Shown here one piece after another: positions 17,263 through 26,126 of a stretch of DNA of 64,000 nt. Within the stretch, counting starts at the first letter, position 1, and each line of letters opens with the position of its first letter. The translations under genes and the position numbers were made by a program. A model generated the notes under the pieces. That model was given only the letters and a program-made list of their open reading frames with translations, did not search any database and was not told the origin of the DNA. Source of the DNA: Pigmentiphaga sp. H8 (lineage in GTDB: Bacteria > Pseudomonadota > Gammaproteobacteria > Burkholderiales > Burkholderiaceae_B); contig NZ_CP033966.1 in assembly GCF_003854895.1 (NCBI RefSeq), positions 2,170,001-2,234,000 of the forward strand, written 5' to 3'.

Positions 17263-18216
17263 GTGAAGTTACTTACCTATGACGCGGGCAATGGCGCACG
17301 TTGTGGCATGGCCGTCAAGGGCGGCGGCGTGGCCGACGTCACGGCCCTGCTGCAAGCCGCCTGTCCGGTCAGGGACGTGCAGGCGCTTCTCGAACTCGGC
17401 GCGGCACCGCTGGCCGCGCTCGCGGCATGTGCGGACCATGCGCCGGCCCACCATTGCATGCGGGACGTCCGCCTCCTGAGCCCCATCCTGCGTCCGCCAA
17501 CGATTCGCGATTTCAGCGTCTACGAGGGCCACGCGTCCATGCACGGCGCATGGCAGTTGCCGGAGGCCTGGTACCGCTTGCCCGCTTTCTATTTCTCGAA
17601 CCCGCTTTGCATGCATGGGCAGGATGCGACGGTGCCGTTTCCCTCGGCCACCGGAAAGTTCGACTACGAGCTGGAACTGGCCGCGGTGATCGGAAGTGAG
17701 GTAAGGAACGCCTGTGCCGACGATGCCTGGGACGCCATTGCCGGTTTCACCATCTTCATCGATTGGAGCTGCAGGGATCTGCAGCGGGACGAGATGCAAC
17801 TGCACCTGGGGCCGGCGAAGGGCAAGGATTGCGGTTCGTCCCTCGGACCATGGATGGTCACCAAGGACGAGTTCGTCGAATCCTGGAAGAACCGGCAGCT
17901 GGATCTGGCCGTTCGAATGAAGGTGAACGGCGAGGATTGGCTGACGGGGTCGACCGCGGGCATGCAGCATGACTGGGGTGAGTTGCTGGTCCGGGCATCT
18001 CGCGACAGCCGTCTCGTGCCTGGCGACATCGTGGCCGCGGGTACCGTGAATGGCGGATCCATTCCCGAGGCCATCCGGCTGGGAAAGTCCGCCCGTTACC
18101 TCGAACCCGGCGACAGGCTCGAGGCCACCATCGAGGGAATTGGAACGCTGCGCTCCACGCTTGGCGAACAAGCGTCCTGCGATGCCAGCTATAGCTATCT
18201 TGCTCCGCGCAAGTAG
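17263..18216 (+). CDS. fumarylacetoacetate hydrolase (FAH) family protein (GTG start)
   Basis: The 317-residue product carries the FAH-family catalytic C-terminal domain: IRDFSVYEGH (about 83-92), the metal-binding ELELAAVIG segment (two Glu), then IDWSCRDLQRDE and GPAKGKDCGSSLGP with the conserved Lys and Asp. Family members cleave C-C bonds of beta-diketo or acylpyruvate compounds, hydrate 2-oxopent-4-enoates or decarboxylate oxaloacetate-like acids. GTG 17263 is preceded by AGGAGG (17252-17257); the ATG at 17143 gives an unrelated N-terminus. It leads a rightward run to 26096, presumably controlled by the divergent LysR protein. Cys in place of Phe in GKDC is unusual. Confidence 0.9.
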   Translation: MKLLTYDAGNGARCGMAVKGGGVADVTALLQAACPVRDVQALLELGAAPLAALAACADHAPAHHCMRDVRLLSPILRPPTIRDFSVYEGHASMHGAWQLPEAWYRLPAFYFSNPLCMHGQDATVPFPSATGKFDYELELAAVIGSEVRNACADDAWDAIAGFTIFIDWSCRDLQRDEMQLHLGPAKGKDCGSSLGPWMVTKDEFVESWKNRQLDLAVRMKVNGEDWLTGSTAGMQHDWGELLVRASRDSRLVPGDIVAAGTVNGGSIPEAIRLGKSARYLEPGDRLEATIEGIGTLRSTLGEQASCDASYSYLAPRK

Positions 18217-18257
18217 CGAGATTTGTCGTTTTTTCAAACTCCCTGACGAGAGGAAAC

Positions 18258-19463
18258 ATGAAACTGACTGAACGCTACAACGTCATCGACATCGATACGC
18301 ACATCATCGAACCCGCGGACCTCTGGACTTCCAGAATGTCGAAGAAGTGGGGAGACATGGTGCCTCACACCCGTGTGGGCGAGAAATCGGGTGTGCAGCG
18401 CTGGTACATGGGAGACCTGCGCCTGCCGGCGGCCGGAGCCGTGGCTCATGCGGGCTGGAAGGATTTTCCTCCCGGATACCCTCCGACGCTCGAACAGGCC
18501 GATCCGGCCACCTGGCAGGCCGCGGCGCGCCTGAAGAAGATGGACCAGTACGGTATCTACGCGGCGGTGCTGTATCCCAATCTGCTGGGTTTCCAGTGTG
18601 AAACCTTCATGAGAGCGCCGGACAGGCAGTTCGGCATCGAATGCGTGCGAGCGTACAACGACTTCCTGGTCGATTTCTGCAGCGAGGATCCGGATCGTCT
18701 CATCCCCGTGATGTACCTGCCGTTCTGGGACCTGGAAGAATCGGTGAAGGAGATCGCGAGGAGCGCCAGGAATGGGCATCGTGGCGTCATCTTCGGCGGG
18801 GATTTCTCGTCGGTCAAGCTGCCCCATCTGGGGGACAAGCACTGGGATCCCATCATGGCTGCCGCCCAGGACCACAACCTGTCCATCAATTTCCACATCG
18901 GGTTCGCCGAACAGACGACGGAGGAGAACCGCGCGTTCCAGGCCGCGGTCAAGGATGACAAGGCGGTTTTCGTGAAGGGAAGCACGCTGATGTTCATGGG
19001 CAATGCCCAGAACATCGCGGATGTCATCCTGACCGGCCTGTGCGAGCGCTTTCCGCGTCTCAAGTTCGTGTCGGTCGAGAGTGGCGCCAGCTGGCTGCCG
19101 TTCCTGGTGGAGTGCCTGGACTGGCAATGGAAGAACGCCGGTTGCTCCAGGGAATATCCGAATCGACTGCTTCCCAGCGAGTACTTTCGCCGGCAAGTGT
19201 ATGGCTCGTTCTGGTTCGAGTCGTCGCTACTCCAGCGCGCCATCGAATTGTTCCCGGACAACATCATGTTCGAGACGGATTTTCCGCATCCGACCAGCCT
19301 GTCGCCTGGACCGGCGTCATTCGCGCAGCATCCGTCCGTCGTGATCGAGCAGAACCTCGGGACCATGCCGGAGGATATCCAGCGCAAGGTGCTGCATGAC
19401 AACGCGGCCATGCTCTATGGCCTGCGTTCGAAGGCCGAACGCAAGCTGCCGGCAGCCGCATGA
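18258..19463 (+). CDS. amidohydrolase-2 family metal-dependent hydrolase/decarboxylase
   Basis: This 401-residue TIM-barrel enzyme starts with IDIDTHIIEP, the variant metal-binding motif of the ACMSD-like amidohydrolase group, and has FHIG (about 215) and the C-terminal MFETDFPHP with the catalytic Asp. Members include 2-amino-3-carboxymuconate semialdehyde decarboxylase, resorcylate decarboxylases and 4-oxalomesaconate hydratases, so a non-oxidative decarboxylation or hydrolysis is plausible. A GAGAGGAAAC ribosome region precedes ATG 18258, 41 bp after the FAH-family gene, and the stop overlaps the next start by 4 bp. The reaction cannot be fixed from sequence. Confidence 0.9.
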   Translation: MKLTERYNVIDIDTHIIEPADLWTSRMSKKWGDMVPHTRVGEKSGVQRWYMGDLRLPAAGAVAHAGWKDFPPGYPPTLEQADPATWQAAARLKKMDQYGIYAAVLYPNLLGFQCETFMRAPDRQFGIECVRAYNDFLVDFCSEDPDRLIPVMYLPFWDLEESVKEIARSARNGHRGVIFGGDFSSVKLPHLGDKHWDPIMAAAQDHNLSINFHIGFAEQTTEENRAFQAAVKDDKAVFVKGSTLMFMGNAQNIADVILTGLCERFPRLKFVSVESGASWLPFLVECLDWQWKNAGCSREYPNRLLPSEYFRRQVYGSFWFESSLLQRAIELFPDNIMFETDFPHPTSLSPGPASFAQHPSVVIEQNLGTMPEDIQRKVLHDNAAMLYGLRSKAERKLPAAA

Positions 19464-20671
19464 TGGACATGCACCTTGATCGCCAAGGTGCAGCCCTGCA
19501 AGGCTGCACCGTCGTCGAGATCGGACTTGACGAGGCGGGGCAGTATGCGGGGCGGCTGGTGGCTGCCTTGGGAGCCCGGGTCATCAAGGTGGAGCCTCTG
19601 CTGGGCGAGATGCAACGCCTGCTGGCGCCCTTCAAGGTGGACCGGAGCGGGCGGCGGCGCTCAATCCCTTACGAATACTTGAACGCGGGCAAGAAGAGCA
19701 TCGCCGCGGATCTCGAGGATCCATTCGTATGGGAATTGATCGAGAAGCTGACTGGCGGAGAGGGGGCGGTGCTTTGCGGCACATCGATGTGGGAGCGCGT
19801 ACCCGATACGCTGAACGTTCCGGTCGTGGTGGCAAGTTTGTACGGCGCCGAGGTTCGGACGGCTGCGTCGCAGGCGCCCCTGACACGGTTTCAGGCGGGT
19901 CCCAGCGGCAAACTTCTGCCCGCTCCGCGTCCCGTCATGCCCGCGACGCTGGCCGCCGATTGCATCGCGGGTGCGGGGCTCGCGGTGACGGTGCTGGCGG
20001 TTCTGACCATGCGGCAATACGACGAGAGCATGGCGGTGGCTCATCGGCCGGTCGCGGACCATGCCTATGCCGCGCATGCGATCAATCTCGAGAAAATGTT
20101 CGTCGGCCGCGTCGCCCAGGACCATGCGGAACTGAGCAGGGAAACACACCGGTTTCCGTTCGGCGGCGCGGTTCGCTGCGCGGACGGATTCGTTTCCATG
20201 CTGCTGAACGAAGAACATCAATGGCAGGGACTGTGCGACGTCATGGGGCGCCCGGAATGGGCGACCGACCCGCGCTTCAGCGGCGGCGCGGGACGCAGCT
20301 GCATGCGCCTGGAGATCCAGAGCGCCCTGGATGCGTACTGCGGGCATCGGTCCGTGGAGGTGGTTCTCGCGGCGGCGCGTTCCCGTGGCGTTCCGGTGGG
20401 AGGGGTGCGGTCCCTGGCTGAAGTGCTGGATGACGATTTCAAGAAAGCGCGAGGTTTTCTCGAGCCAACCGAGACGGCATTCGGCCTGGCGAATCTCGTG
20501 GGTCTGCCCTTTGGCGACGATCCTGCCTGGGCACGCCGGGGGGAAGCGATCGCTCCCCTGGTCGGCCAGCACAGTGAGGAAATCCTCTCGGAACTCGGCT
20601 ACTCCGATGAAGTGCGCGAGGTCCTGCAATGTCTTCGTTTGGTGAGGTACGGCGATGTCCCGAATCAATGA
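19460..20671 (+). CDS. family III CoA-transferase (CaiB/BaiF), first of a pair
   Basis: This 403-residue protein has the family III fold: GCTVVEIGLDEAGQYAGRLVAALGARVIKVE-type N-terminal region (split across about 15-45) and the active-site helix ATLAADCIAGAG, where Asp167 aligns with the catalytic aspartate of formyl-CoA transferase. It is more divergent than its neighbour, with a shortened segment around residues 100-140. Family III enzymes move CoA between carboxylic acids. The start overlaps the amidohydrolase stop (ATGA) and the end overlaps the next CoA-transferase by 17 bp, which suggests the two form a heteromeric enzyme. Donor and acceptor are unknown. Confidence 0.88.
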   Translation: MMDMHLDRQGAALQGCTVVEIGLDEAGQYAGRLVAALGARVIKVEPLLGEMQRLLAPFKVDRSGRRRSIPYEYLNAGKKSIAADLEDPFVWELIEKLTGGEGAVLCGTSMWERVPDTLNVPVVVASLYGAEVRTAASQAPLTRFQAGPSGKLLPAPRPVMPATLAADCIAGAGLAVTVLAVLTMRQYDESMAVAHRPVADHAYAAHAINLEKMFVGRVAQDHAELSRETHRFPFGGAVRCADGFVSMLLNEEHQWQGLCDVMGRPEWATDPRFSGGAGRSCMRLEIQSALDAYCGHRSVEVVLAAARSRGVPVGGVRSLAEVLDDDFKKARGFLEPTETAFGLANLVGLPFGDDPAWARRGEAIAPLVGQHSEEILSELGYSDEVREVLQCLRLVRYGDVPNQ

Positions 20672-21908
20672 GCAGGTAACCGGCTTGAAAGGTATTCGTG
20701 TCCTGGATTTTACGTGGGCTGGCGCCGGGCCCTTCGCAACCGAGATTCTTTGCCTCCTGGGCGCCGACGTCGTGAAGGTCGAGTCCGCCGACCGGCCGGA
20801 TCTCCTGAGGGTCGCGAACCGCGCCTACGGCTGGGGCGACATGAATGTCGATGCCAGTCCCTGCTTCAACGACATGAATGCCGGCAAGCGGTCCATATCG
20901 CTGGATCTGAAAAACCCGGCCGGCCGGTCCGCGGCGCTGAAGCTCGCGGCCAGGGCGGACATCGTCTGCGACAACATGCGGGCGGGGAAGATGGAGGCGC
21001 TGGGGCTGGGCTACGAACAGCTCAAGGTGGTCAAGCCGGACATCATCTGCTGCTCGGTCTCCGCCACGGGTCGAGCGCGTGCTACGGAGACCCCCGACGT
21101 TCCGGGCTATGCACCCGTGTTCTGGGCGGAGGGGGGAGGGGCTGCGGTGACTGGAATGCGGGGAGGCGATCCGGTCTATCTGCGTGCGCCCGTCGACATG
21201 AACGCCGCCACGCTGGCCGCGCTGGGCATGCTGGCGGCGCTCTTCCGGCGCGGTCAGACCGGTCAGGGGGCGCGCATAGATTGCTCGGCGATAGAAACCG
21301 TCTCGATGATGGTAGGGGATGGCTTGCTGGCCAGGTCGCTGGGGCTGGCATCACAAGGATTGGAAGGAAATTCGCGGGCGCCGTATGCCCCGAATGACGT
21401 TTTTCCCTGCGCCGGCGACGATGAGTGGATCGCGATCTCGGTGGAGACCACCGCTCAATGGGAGAGTCTTTGCGGGGTGCTGGCGCCGGAACTGCTTGGC
21501 GACCGCAGCCTGTCGAGCCGCCTGGCCCGTTGGGAGAACGCGGACGCGATCTACCAGAAGCTCCGTGCGGCCACCCGATCGTGGGAGGCGGGAACACTAG
21601 CCGCCGCCCTGGACGAACGAGGGGTATCGGCGGTCAAGTGTCCATCGGTGGCCGAGTTGCTGGAGAACGGCAACCTGATCGCAAGAGGTTTCTGGAAGCA
21701 GGTCGATCATCCTCTGATCGGACGCCAGACGGTAGGAGCCTTGCCGTTCAGGTTGAACCCGGCCGTGCGCGAAAGATCGCAAGGAGGCCCGATTCTTGGC
21801 GCCGATACCGATGCGGTGATGGTCGAATGGCTCGGGACGTCCGGGTATGAACTGGAGTCTCTGCGTGGTGCCGGCGCGTTCGGCCAGGCGGTCGTGGCGG
21901 GAGGGTGA
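20655..21908 (+). CDS. family III CoA-transferase (CaiB/BaiF), second of a pair
   Basis: A 417-residue, well-conserved family III CoA-transferase. LKGIRVLDFTWAGAGPFATE opens the protein, followed by GADVVKVE, NAGKRSISLDLK and the catalytic segment APVDMNAATLAALGMLAAL with Asp181 as the expected catalytic residue, then RRGQTGQGARIDCS. It probably activates the pathway substrate by transferring CoA from succinyl-CoA or a similar donor. It overlaps the preceding CoA-transferase by 17 bp and is followed after 4 bp by the thiolase-fold gene. Two adjacent non-identical subunits recall heteromeric benzylsuccinate CoA-transferase, but that is only an analogy. Confidence 0.92.
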   Translation: MSRINEQVTGLKGIRVLDFTWAGAGPFATEILCLLGADVVKVESADRPDLLRVANRAYGWGDMNVDASPCFNDMNAGKRSISLDLKNPAGRSAALKLAARADIVCDNMRAGKMEALGLGYEQLKVVKPDIICCSVSATGRARATETPDVPGYAPVFWAEGGGAAVTGMRGGDPVYLRAPVDMNAATLAALGMLAALFRRGQTGQGARIDCSAIETVSMMVGDGLLARSLGLASQGLEGNSRAPYAPNDVFPCAGDDEWIAISVETTAQWESLCGVLAPELLGDRSLSSRLARWENADAIYQKLRAATRSWEAGTLAAALDERGVSAVKCPSVAELLENGNLIARGFWKQVDHPLIGRQTVGALPFRLNPAVRERSQGGPILGADTDAVMVEWLGTSGYELESLRGAGAFGQAVVAGG

Positions 21909-21912
21909 GGAA

Positions 21913-23067
21913 ATGGAGACCCATGTGATGCGGGACGTAGCCATAGTCGGCAGCGCGGTCATGCCGAATGCAATCTACGCTCAACCGGACGATGACCTGT
22001 TGATGCGCTGCGTGGTGAACGCAGCAAGAGACGCTGGCGTGAAGAAAGAAGAGATCCGGGCCCTGATCTCGATGACTCCCAGGTCGCATACGACCCAGCA
22101 ATATCAGACGCAACACGTGTCCAGCCGCCTGGGGCTCAAGGTCGACATGCTGTGCGAATTCGAGCTGTCGGCGCTCGGCATGTGCAACGCGCTTGCCCAC
22201 GCGGCCAATCTGATCCGTACCCGCGACATCCCCGCCGTGGCGATCATGGGGTGCTCGCGGGAAAGTACCGTACCGACCAGCGAGTTCTTCGGCAGCCGGA
22301 CGAGCCGGACGTCGGATGCGAGTTTCATCGGTCCGTTTGGCATGACGCCCATGTCATGGAATGCGCTGGGGGCAAGGGAAATGATGGCCGATGGGGAAGC
22401 GACGGAAGAAAACTTCGCGGATGTGTCCGTCCGCCTGCGCCGGCAGGCGATCGACAATCCCTATGCCTATTTCCGCAAGGCCGTGACCAGGGAGGAAGTA
22501 CTGGCTTCGCGGATGGTGTCCTCGCCTACCAGGCTGCTCATGGTGTGCCCCCGGACGGACGGAGCGGGATGCGTGATCGTTGCCAGGGAAGATATCGCGA
22601 AGCGCGCGCCGGACAAGGCCATCGTCCATGTCGCGCAAGGCATGGCCCACGATGGGGACAACATCATTCCCGAGCGCGCCGGCCGGTCGATGTGGCATAT
22701 ACCGGCCGCAGGGCGGGCCGTAGTCGATGCTTTTGAACGCAGCGGCCTCGAACATGGCGATATCGATGTCGTCGAACCGTGGATTCCCTTTGCTCCCCTG
22801 GAAGTCATGGTGATGCGAAGCATGGGGTTCCCCGGGGACTACGGAACGTCGATGTGCGTGAGTCCCTCCGGTGGACCCATCGCCAGGGGCTATCCGCTCC
22901 TGGCAACCGGTTTCTACAACTGGCATGAGTTGGTACAGCAGCTGCGCGGCACCGCTGGCCGCAGGCAGAAGCCGGATGCGCGGTTCGGCATGGCCGTGAG
23001 CGAGACCGGCAACTACAACGAATGCGTCGTGGATATCTTCGCGCGCTTCGATGGCTCGACAGCGTGA
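21913..23067 (+). CDS. thiolase-fold protein without thiolase catalytic residues, probable Ltp2-like aldolase
   Basis: The 384-residue product has the SCP2-type thiolase fold (MRDVAIVGSAV start, AHAANLI helix, C-terminal ETGNYNECVVDIF). By eye alignment with the homologue at 46978, the nucleophilic Cys is Leu88 (SALGM) and the His of the HP motif is Tyr327 (ARGYP). Steroid side-chain aldolases of the Ltp2 group likewise lack thiolase residues, use tyrosines, and need a DUF35 partner; a DUF35 gene follows here. Retro-aldol cleavage of a beta-hydroxyacyl-CoA is therefore more likely than thiolysis. ATG 21913 is preceded by GGGTGAGG; the frame from 21847 overlaps the CoA-transferase. Confidence 0.85.
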   Translation: METHVMRDVAIVGSAVMPNAIYAQPDDDLLMRCVVNAARDAGVKKEEIRALISMTPRSHTTQQYQTQHVSSRLGLKVDMLCEFELSALGMCNALAHAANLIRTRDIPAVAIMGCSRESTVPTSEFFGSRTSRTSDASFIGPFGMTPMSWNALGAREMMADGEATEENFADVSVRLRRQAIDNPYAYFRKAVTREEVLASRMVSSPTRLLMVCPRTDGAGCVIVAREDIAKRAPDKAIVHVAQGMAHDGDNIIPERAGRSMWHIPAAGRAVVDAFERSGLEHGDIDVVEPWIPFAPLEVMVMRSMGFPGDYGTSMCVSPSGGPIARGYPLLATGFYNWHELVQQLRGTAGRRQKPDARFGMAVSETGNYNECVVDIFARFDGSTA

Positions 23068-23101
23068 TTGCGAAGTGAAACGGATGCAGGCAGGAGGCGA
23101 T

Positions 23102-23605
23102 ATGGTAGGGAACGAGACCTTCGAAGGCGATACCGAAGAGGCCGCGGCTGCGTTGAAAACCCGGGAAGGGGCGGCGCGGGAGATGCTTGAACGGCACAAG
23201 GCGGTCTGGGGCGACGGGCCGCCCTATTTCAGCACGGCGAGCTTCCGGTTCTGGCAGGAGATAGACAAGGGATCGTTTTACCTGTGCCGCTGTTCGGCCT
23301 GCGAGCATGTGTATTTTCCGCCAAGAGTCGTCTGCCCCGAGTGCTGGGCCCAGGACGCCGGGGAACTGCATGGCACGCAAGCCAGGGGTGTGCTGAAGAG
23401 TTTTACCGACCTGCATGTGACCTCGCCGGCGCTGAAACCCCTTGCGCCGCTGCGGCTGGCCGTGGTCGATCTGGAGGAAGGGGTGCGGGTCCTGACCTGG
23501 CTGCGCGGCAATGGGGCCGAGGCCGCCAAGGTGGGAGACCGCTGCAGGATCGTGGTCGAGGATGTGCTGGACCGGAAATGGTTCGTCGCCAATATCGGGC
23601 AATAG
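23102..23605 (+). CDS. DUF35/OB-fold zinc-ribbon protein (ChsH2-like partner)
   Basis: This 167-residue protein has an N-terminal helical region, a rubredoxin-like zinc ribbon with two intact pairs (CRCSAC and VVCPEC, about 61-81) and a C-terminal OB-fold. Such proteins bind thiolase-fold enzymes and help hold acyl-CoA; in the Ltp2-ChsH2 aldolase they are needed for activity. I start it at ATG 23102, which has AGGAGG four bases upstream; ATG 23051 would overlap the upstream gene and add 17 unmatched residues. Its place directly after the thiolase-fold gene supports a complex of the two. Confidence 0.88.
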   Translation: MVGNETFEGDTEEAAAALKTREGAAREMLERHKAVWGDGPPYFSTASFRFWQEIDKGSFYLCRCSACEHVYFPPRVVCPECWAQDAGELHGTQARGVLKSFTDLHVTSPALKPLAPLRLAVVDLEEGVRVLTWLRGNGAEAAKVGDRCRIVVEDVLDRKWFVANIGQ

Positions 23606-23640
23606 ATGAATGAGAGGCAGGAGCCTCCGAGGAGACGCAG

Positions 23641-24624
23641 ATGAAACTCCGTACCGTACTGTTTGCCGGGCTTTCCCTGGTGGCCGCGGCTGGGCCTTCG
23701 TTCGCCGAGGGCTATCCGGAAAAGGGAAGACCCGTCAAGATCGTCGTTCCCTTCGGGGCGGCGAGTTCGACCGACCTGCTGGCCCGGTCGATAGCACAGG
23801 GGATCTCCGAGATATCCGGACAACCGGTGTTCGTCGAGAACAGGGCGGGGGCGGAAGGCGTGATCGGCATGGTAAGCGCGAAGGCCGCCTCCCCCGACGG
23901 CTACACCCTGATCATGACCACGAGTTCCACGCAGATACTGAACCCGTATCTGCTGCCGCAGATTTCGTATGACCCCGTTGCCGATTTCACGCCGGTGACC
24001 GGCATCGCGAAGTTCTCCCTGGTCATGAATGCAGGCCCGGGTGTGAAGCAGAAAACCGCCGAAGCCTTTATCCAGGCTGCCAGATCGGAGCCGGGAAAAT
24101 TCAGCTTCGGCAGCGGGACGACAACGACACGCCTGGCCGGCGAGTTGCTGCAATATGCGGCGGGAATCCAGATGCTGTCCGTGCCGTACAAGTCGATGGC
24201 GGAAGCCATGACGGGGCTGGCGGCGGGCCAGGTCGACCTGGTAATTACCGACCTGCCCAGCTCGAGCGCGCATTACAAGAGCGGCAGGGTTCGCCCCCTG
24301 GCCGTGACCGGGCCCGCCAGGATGAAAGCCAGGCCGGATTTGCCCACGTTGCAGGAGGCAGGCGTGAGAGGCTACGAAATGACGGGCTGGTGGGCGGCCT
24401 ACTTCCCGGCGAAGACGCCGGCGCCGATCGTCCAGGCCATGCGCGACCTGATCCACAAGGCCTCCGAGACGCCCGTCGTAAAACAGGCGTTCGCAACGTT
24501 CTCGCTGGAGCCGCTGTTCGGAACGGAACAGGAGTTGGCGGCGCTGCAACGCAACGATCTCGAACGTTGGGGGAAACTGGTGCGGGAGGCGAAGCTCGGG
24601 CCGGCCTCCACGGTCAAGGAATGA
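23641..24624 (+). CDS. Bug/TctC-family periplasmic solute receptor
   Basis: This 327-residue Bug receptor has a Sec signal peptide cut after SFA (residue 22), then GYPEKGRPVKIVVPFGAASSTD, VENRAGAEGVIG, SPDGYTLIMT and VPYKSMAEAMTGL. A GAGGAG ribosome site lies before ATG 23641, 35 bp after the DUF35 gene, so it is part of the LysR-linked rightward run. The usual GG in the first ligand loop is replaced by AASS and the Gly in the YKG motif by Ser, which may mean a different ligand from the other receptors. No TctA/TctB genes are nearby. Confidence 0.92.
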   Translation: MKLRTVLFAGLSLVAAAGPSFAEGYPEKGRPVKIVVPFGAASSTDLLARSIAQGISEISGQPVFVENRAGAEGVIGMVSAKAASPDGYTLIMTTSSTQILNPYLLPQISYDPVADFTPVTGIAKFSLVMNAGPGVKQKTAEAFIQAARSEPGKFSFGSGTTTTRLAGELLQYAAGIQMLSVPYKSMAEAMTGLAAGQVDLVITDLPSSSAHYKSGRVRPLAVTGPARMKARPDLPTLQEAGVRGYEMTGWWAAYFPAKTPAPIVQAMRDLIHKASETPVVKQAFATFSLEPLFGTEQELAALQRNDLERWGKLVREAKLGPASTVKE

Positions 24625-24639
24625 AGCGCGAGGCAGGGA

Positions 24640-25344
24640 ATGGGTGAAGCAAGAAAGCATGCATTGGTGTTTGGCGCCGCCGGCTCGCTCGGCGGCGCGG
24701 TGGCCGAGGCCTTTGTCCGGGAAGGGTATGTGGTTTCGGCGTTCGATCGGGACAGGACGCTTCTGGGGCGACGGCTGGGCGGCGAGACCGGGGTCCTGAG
24801 CTTCCACGGATGCGATCTTCGCGATGCGCGGGACACGGCGTCCGCCATAAAGGGCGTCATCGCGTCCGCGGGCGCGCCGGATTCGGTTTGCCATGCCACG
24901 GGAGGTTTCGAGATGGGAGAGGCCGTCCATGAGATTTCGACGGATGGATGGATGCGGATGATGGCGATCAACGCGGAATCCTTCCTGAATGTGGCGAAAT
25001 CCGTCATCCCGCCGATGAGAGCGGCAGGGGGAGGCAGCGTGGTGGCCGTCGGGGCCATGGGGGCACAAGGAGGAGCGCCGGGAATGGGCGCCTACGCTGC
25101 TTCCAAGCGAGCCTTGCAGGCGCTGGTGGAGGCCATGGCCGACGAGCAGCGAGATCGTGGCATCAGGGTCAATGCGGTCTTGCCCAGCATTATCGATACC
25201 CCTGCCAACCGGGCGTCCATGCCGGATGCGGACTGCTCGAGGTGGGTGTCGCCACGGGACCTGGCAAGCGTCGTCCTGTTCCTGGCGAGCAACGCGGCGA
25301 GGGCGGTGAATGGGGCCGCCATTCCCGTGCGCCACCTGGCATGA
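24640..25344 (+). CDS. short-chain dehydrogenase/reductase
   Basis: A short SDR of 234 residues. The cofactor motif is FGAAGSLGG (11-19) and the catalytic YAASK motif is present (about 149), while the usual catalytic Ser position reads VGAMGAQ, so it appears to be Ala/Gly. The substrate loop and C-terminus (VLPSIIDTPANR, VNGAAIPV) are standard. It starts 15 bp after the Bug gene and its TGA overlaps the start of folE (ATGA), implying coupled translation. One possibility is a pterin or quinonoid-dihydropterin reductase serving the folE product; another is an ordinary pathway dehydrogenase. Neither can be decided by sequence alone. Confidence 0.87.
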   Translation: MGEARKHALVFGAAGSLGGAVAEAFVREGYVVSAFDRDRTLLGRRLGGETGVLSFHGCDLRDARDTASAIKGVIASAGAPDSVCHATGGFEMGEAVHEISTDGWMRMMAINAESFLNVAKSVIPPMRAAGGGSVVAVGAMGAQGGAPGMGAYAASKRALQALVEAMADEQRDRGIRVNAVLPSIIDTPANRASMPDADCSRWVSPRDLASVVLFLASNAARAVNGAAIPVRHLA

Positions 25345-26096
25345 GCGGAGCGACTGGAATGCTGGAACCGGAAATCATCGGCGAGCTTGACGAAGCGGGT
25401 CGGCGACGGCATGCCGGACTGGCCGTATCCAGCAAGATCCGACATCGGATCGAAGCCGCCCAGGCAAGATTCCATGCGAACGACAACATCGCGGACTACA
25501 TCGAGCCGGGCGAGCTCGATCTGCTGCAACGGGAAGTGCAGGAGAAGATCGCGGCGGTGTTGCAGGCGCTGGTCATCGATGTCGACAAGGACCACAACAC
25601 GCGCGATACCGCTCGCCGCGTGGCCAAGATGTATCTCCGCGAGGTCTTTGGCGGCCGCTACGCGAAACCTCCCAAGGTGACGCAGTTTCCGAACGAGGCA
25701 AGACTCGACGAGTTGATGATAGTCGGTCCGATCTCGGTGCGTTCGGCTTGCAGCCATCACCTGTGCCCGGTGATAGGCAAGCTCTGGATCGGCGTTCTGC
25801 CGAACAGGGAGACGAATCTCATCGGCTTGTCGAAGTATGCCCGGCTCGCGGAATGGATCATGTCCCGGCCGCAGATACAGGAGGAGGCGGTCAGCCATCT
25901 GGCCGACCTGTTGGCCAGGAAAACGAAGCCGGACGGGCTGGCGATCGTCATGCGGGCGCGTCACTACTGCATGGCCTGGCGCGGGGTCAAGGACTTTGAC
26001 AGCAAGATGACGAGTTCGGTGATGCGAGGAGCGTTCCTGAGCAACAGCGTCTTGCGGCGCGAGTTCCTGTCGCTTATCGACCGGCACGGATCCTAG
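25341..26096 (+). CDS. folE: GTP cyclohydrolase I
   Basis: The 251-residue product matches FolE from about residue 60: SACSHHLCPVIGK holds Cys137, His139 and His140, and ARHYCMAWRG holds His208 and Cys210, covering the three zinc ligands and catalytic histidines of the E. coli enzyme (Cys110, His113, Cys181). It converts GTP to 7,8-dihydroneopterin triphosphate. An N-terminal extension of about 50 residues has no obvious E. coli counterpart. The start overlaps the SDR stop (ATGA), and it ends a catabolic run. Housekeeping folate synthesis would not be expected here, so a pterin cofactor for a local hydroxylase or a specialised role is suspected. Confidence 0.9.
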   Translation: MSGATGMLEPEIIGELDEAGRRRHAGLAVSSKIRHRIEAAQARFHANDNIADYIEPGELDLLQREVQEKIAAVLQALVIDVDKDHNTRDTARRVAKMYLREVFGGRYAKPPKVTQFPNEARLDELMIVGPISVRSACSHHLCPVIGKLWIGVLPNRETNLIGLSKYARLAEWIMSRPQIQEEAVSHLADLLARKTKPDGLAIVMRARHYCMAWRGVKDFDSKMTSSVMRGAFLSNSVLRREFLSLIDRHGS

Positions 26097-26126
26097 CTGC
26101 TGGAAGAAAGCATTCGCGCGGGGATC

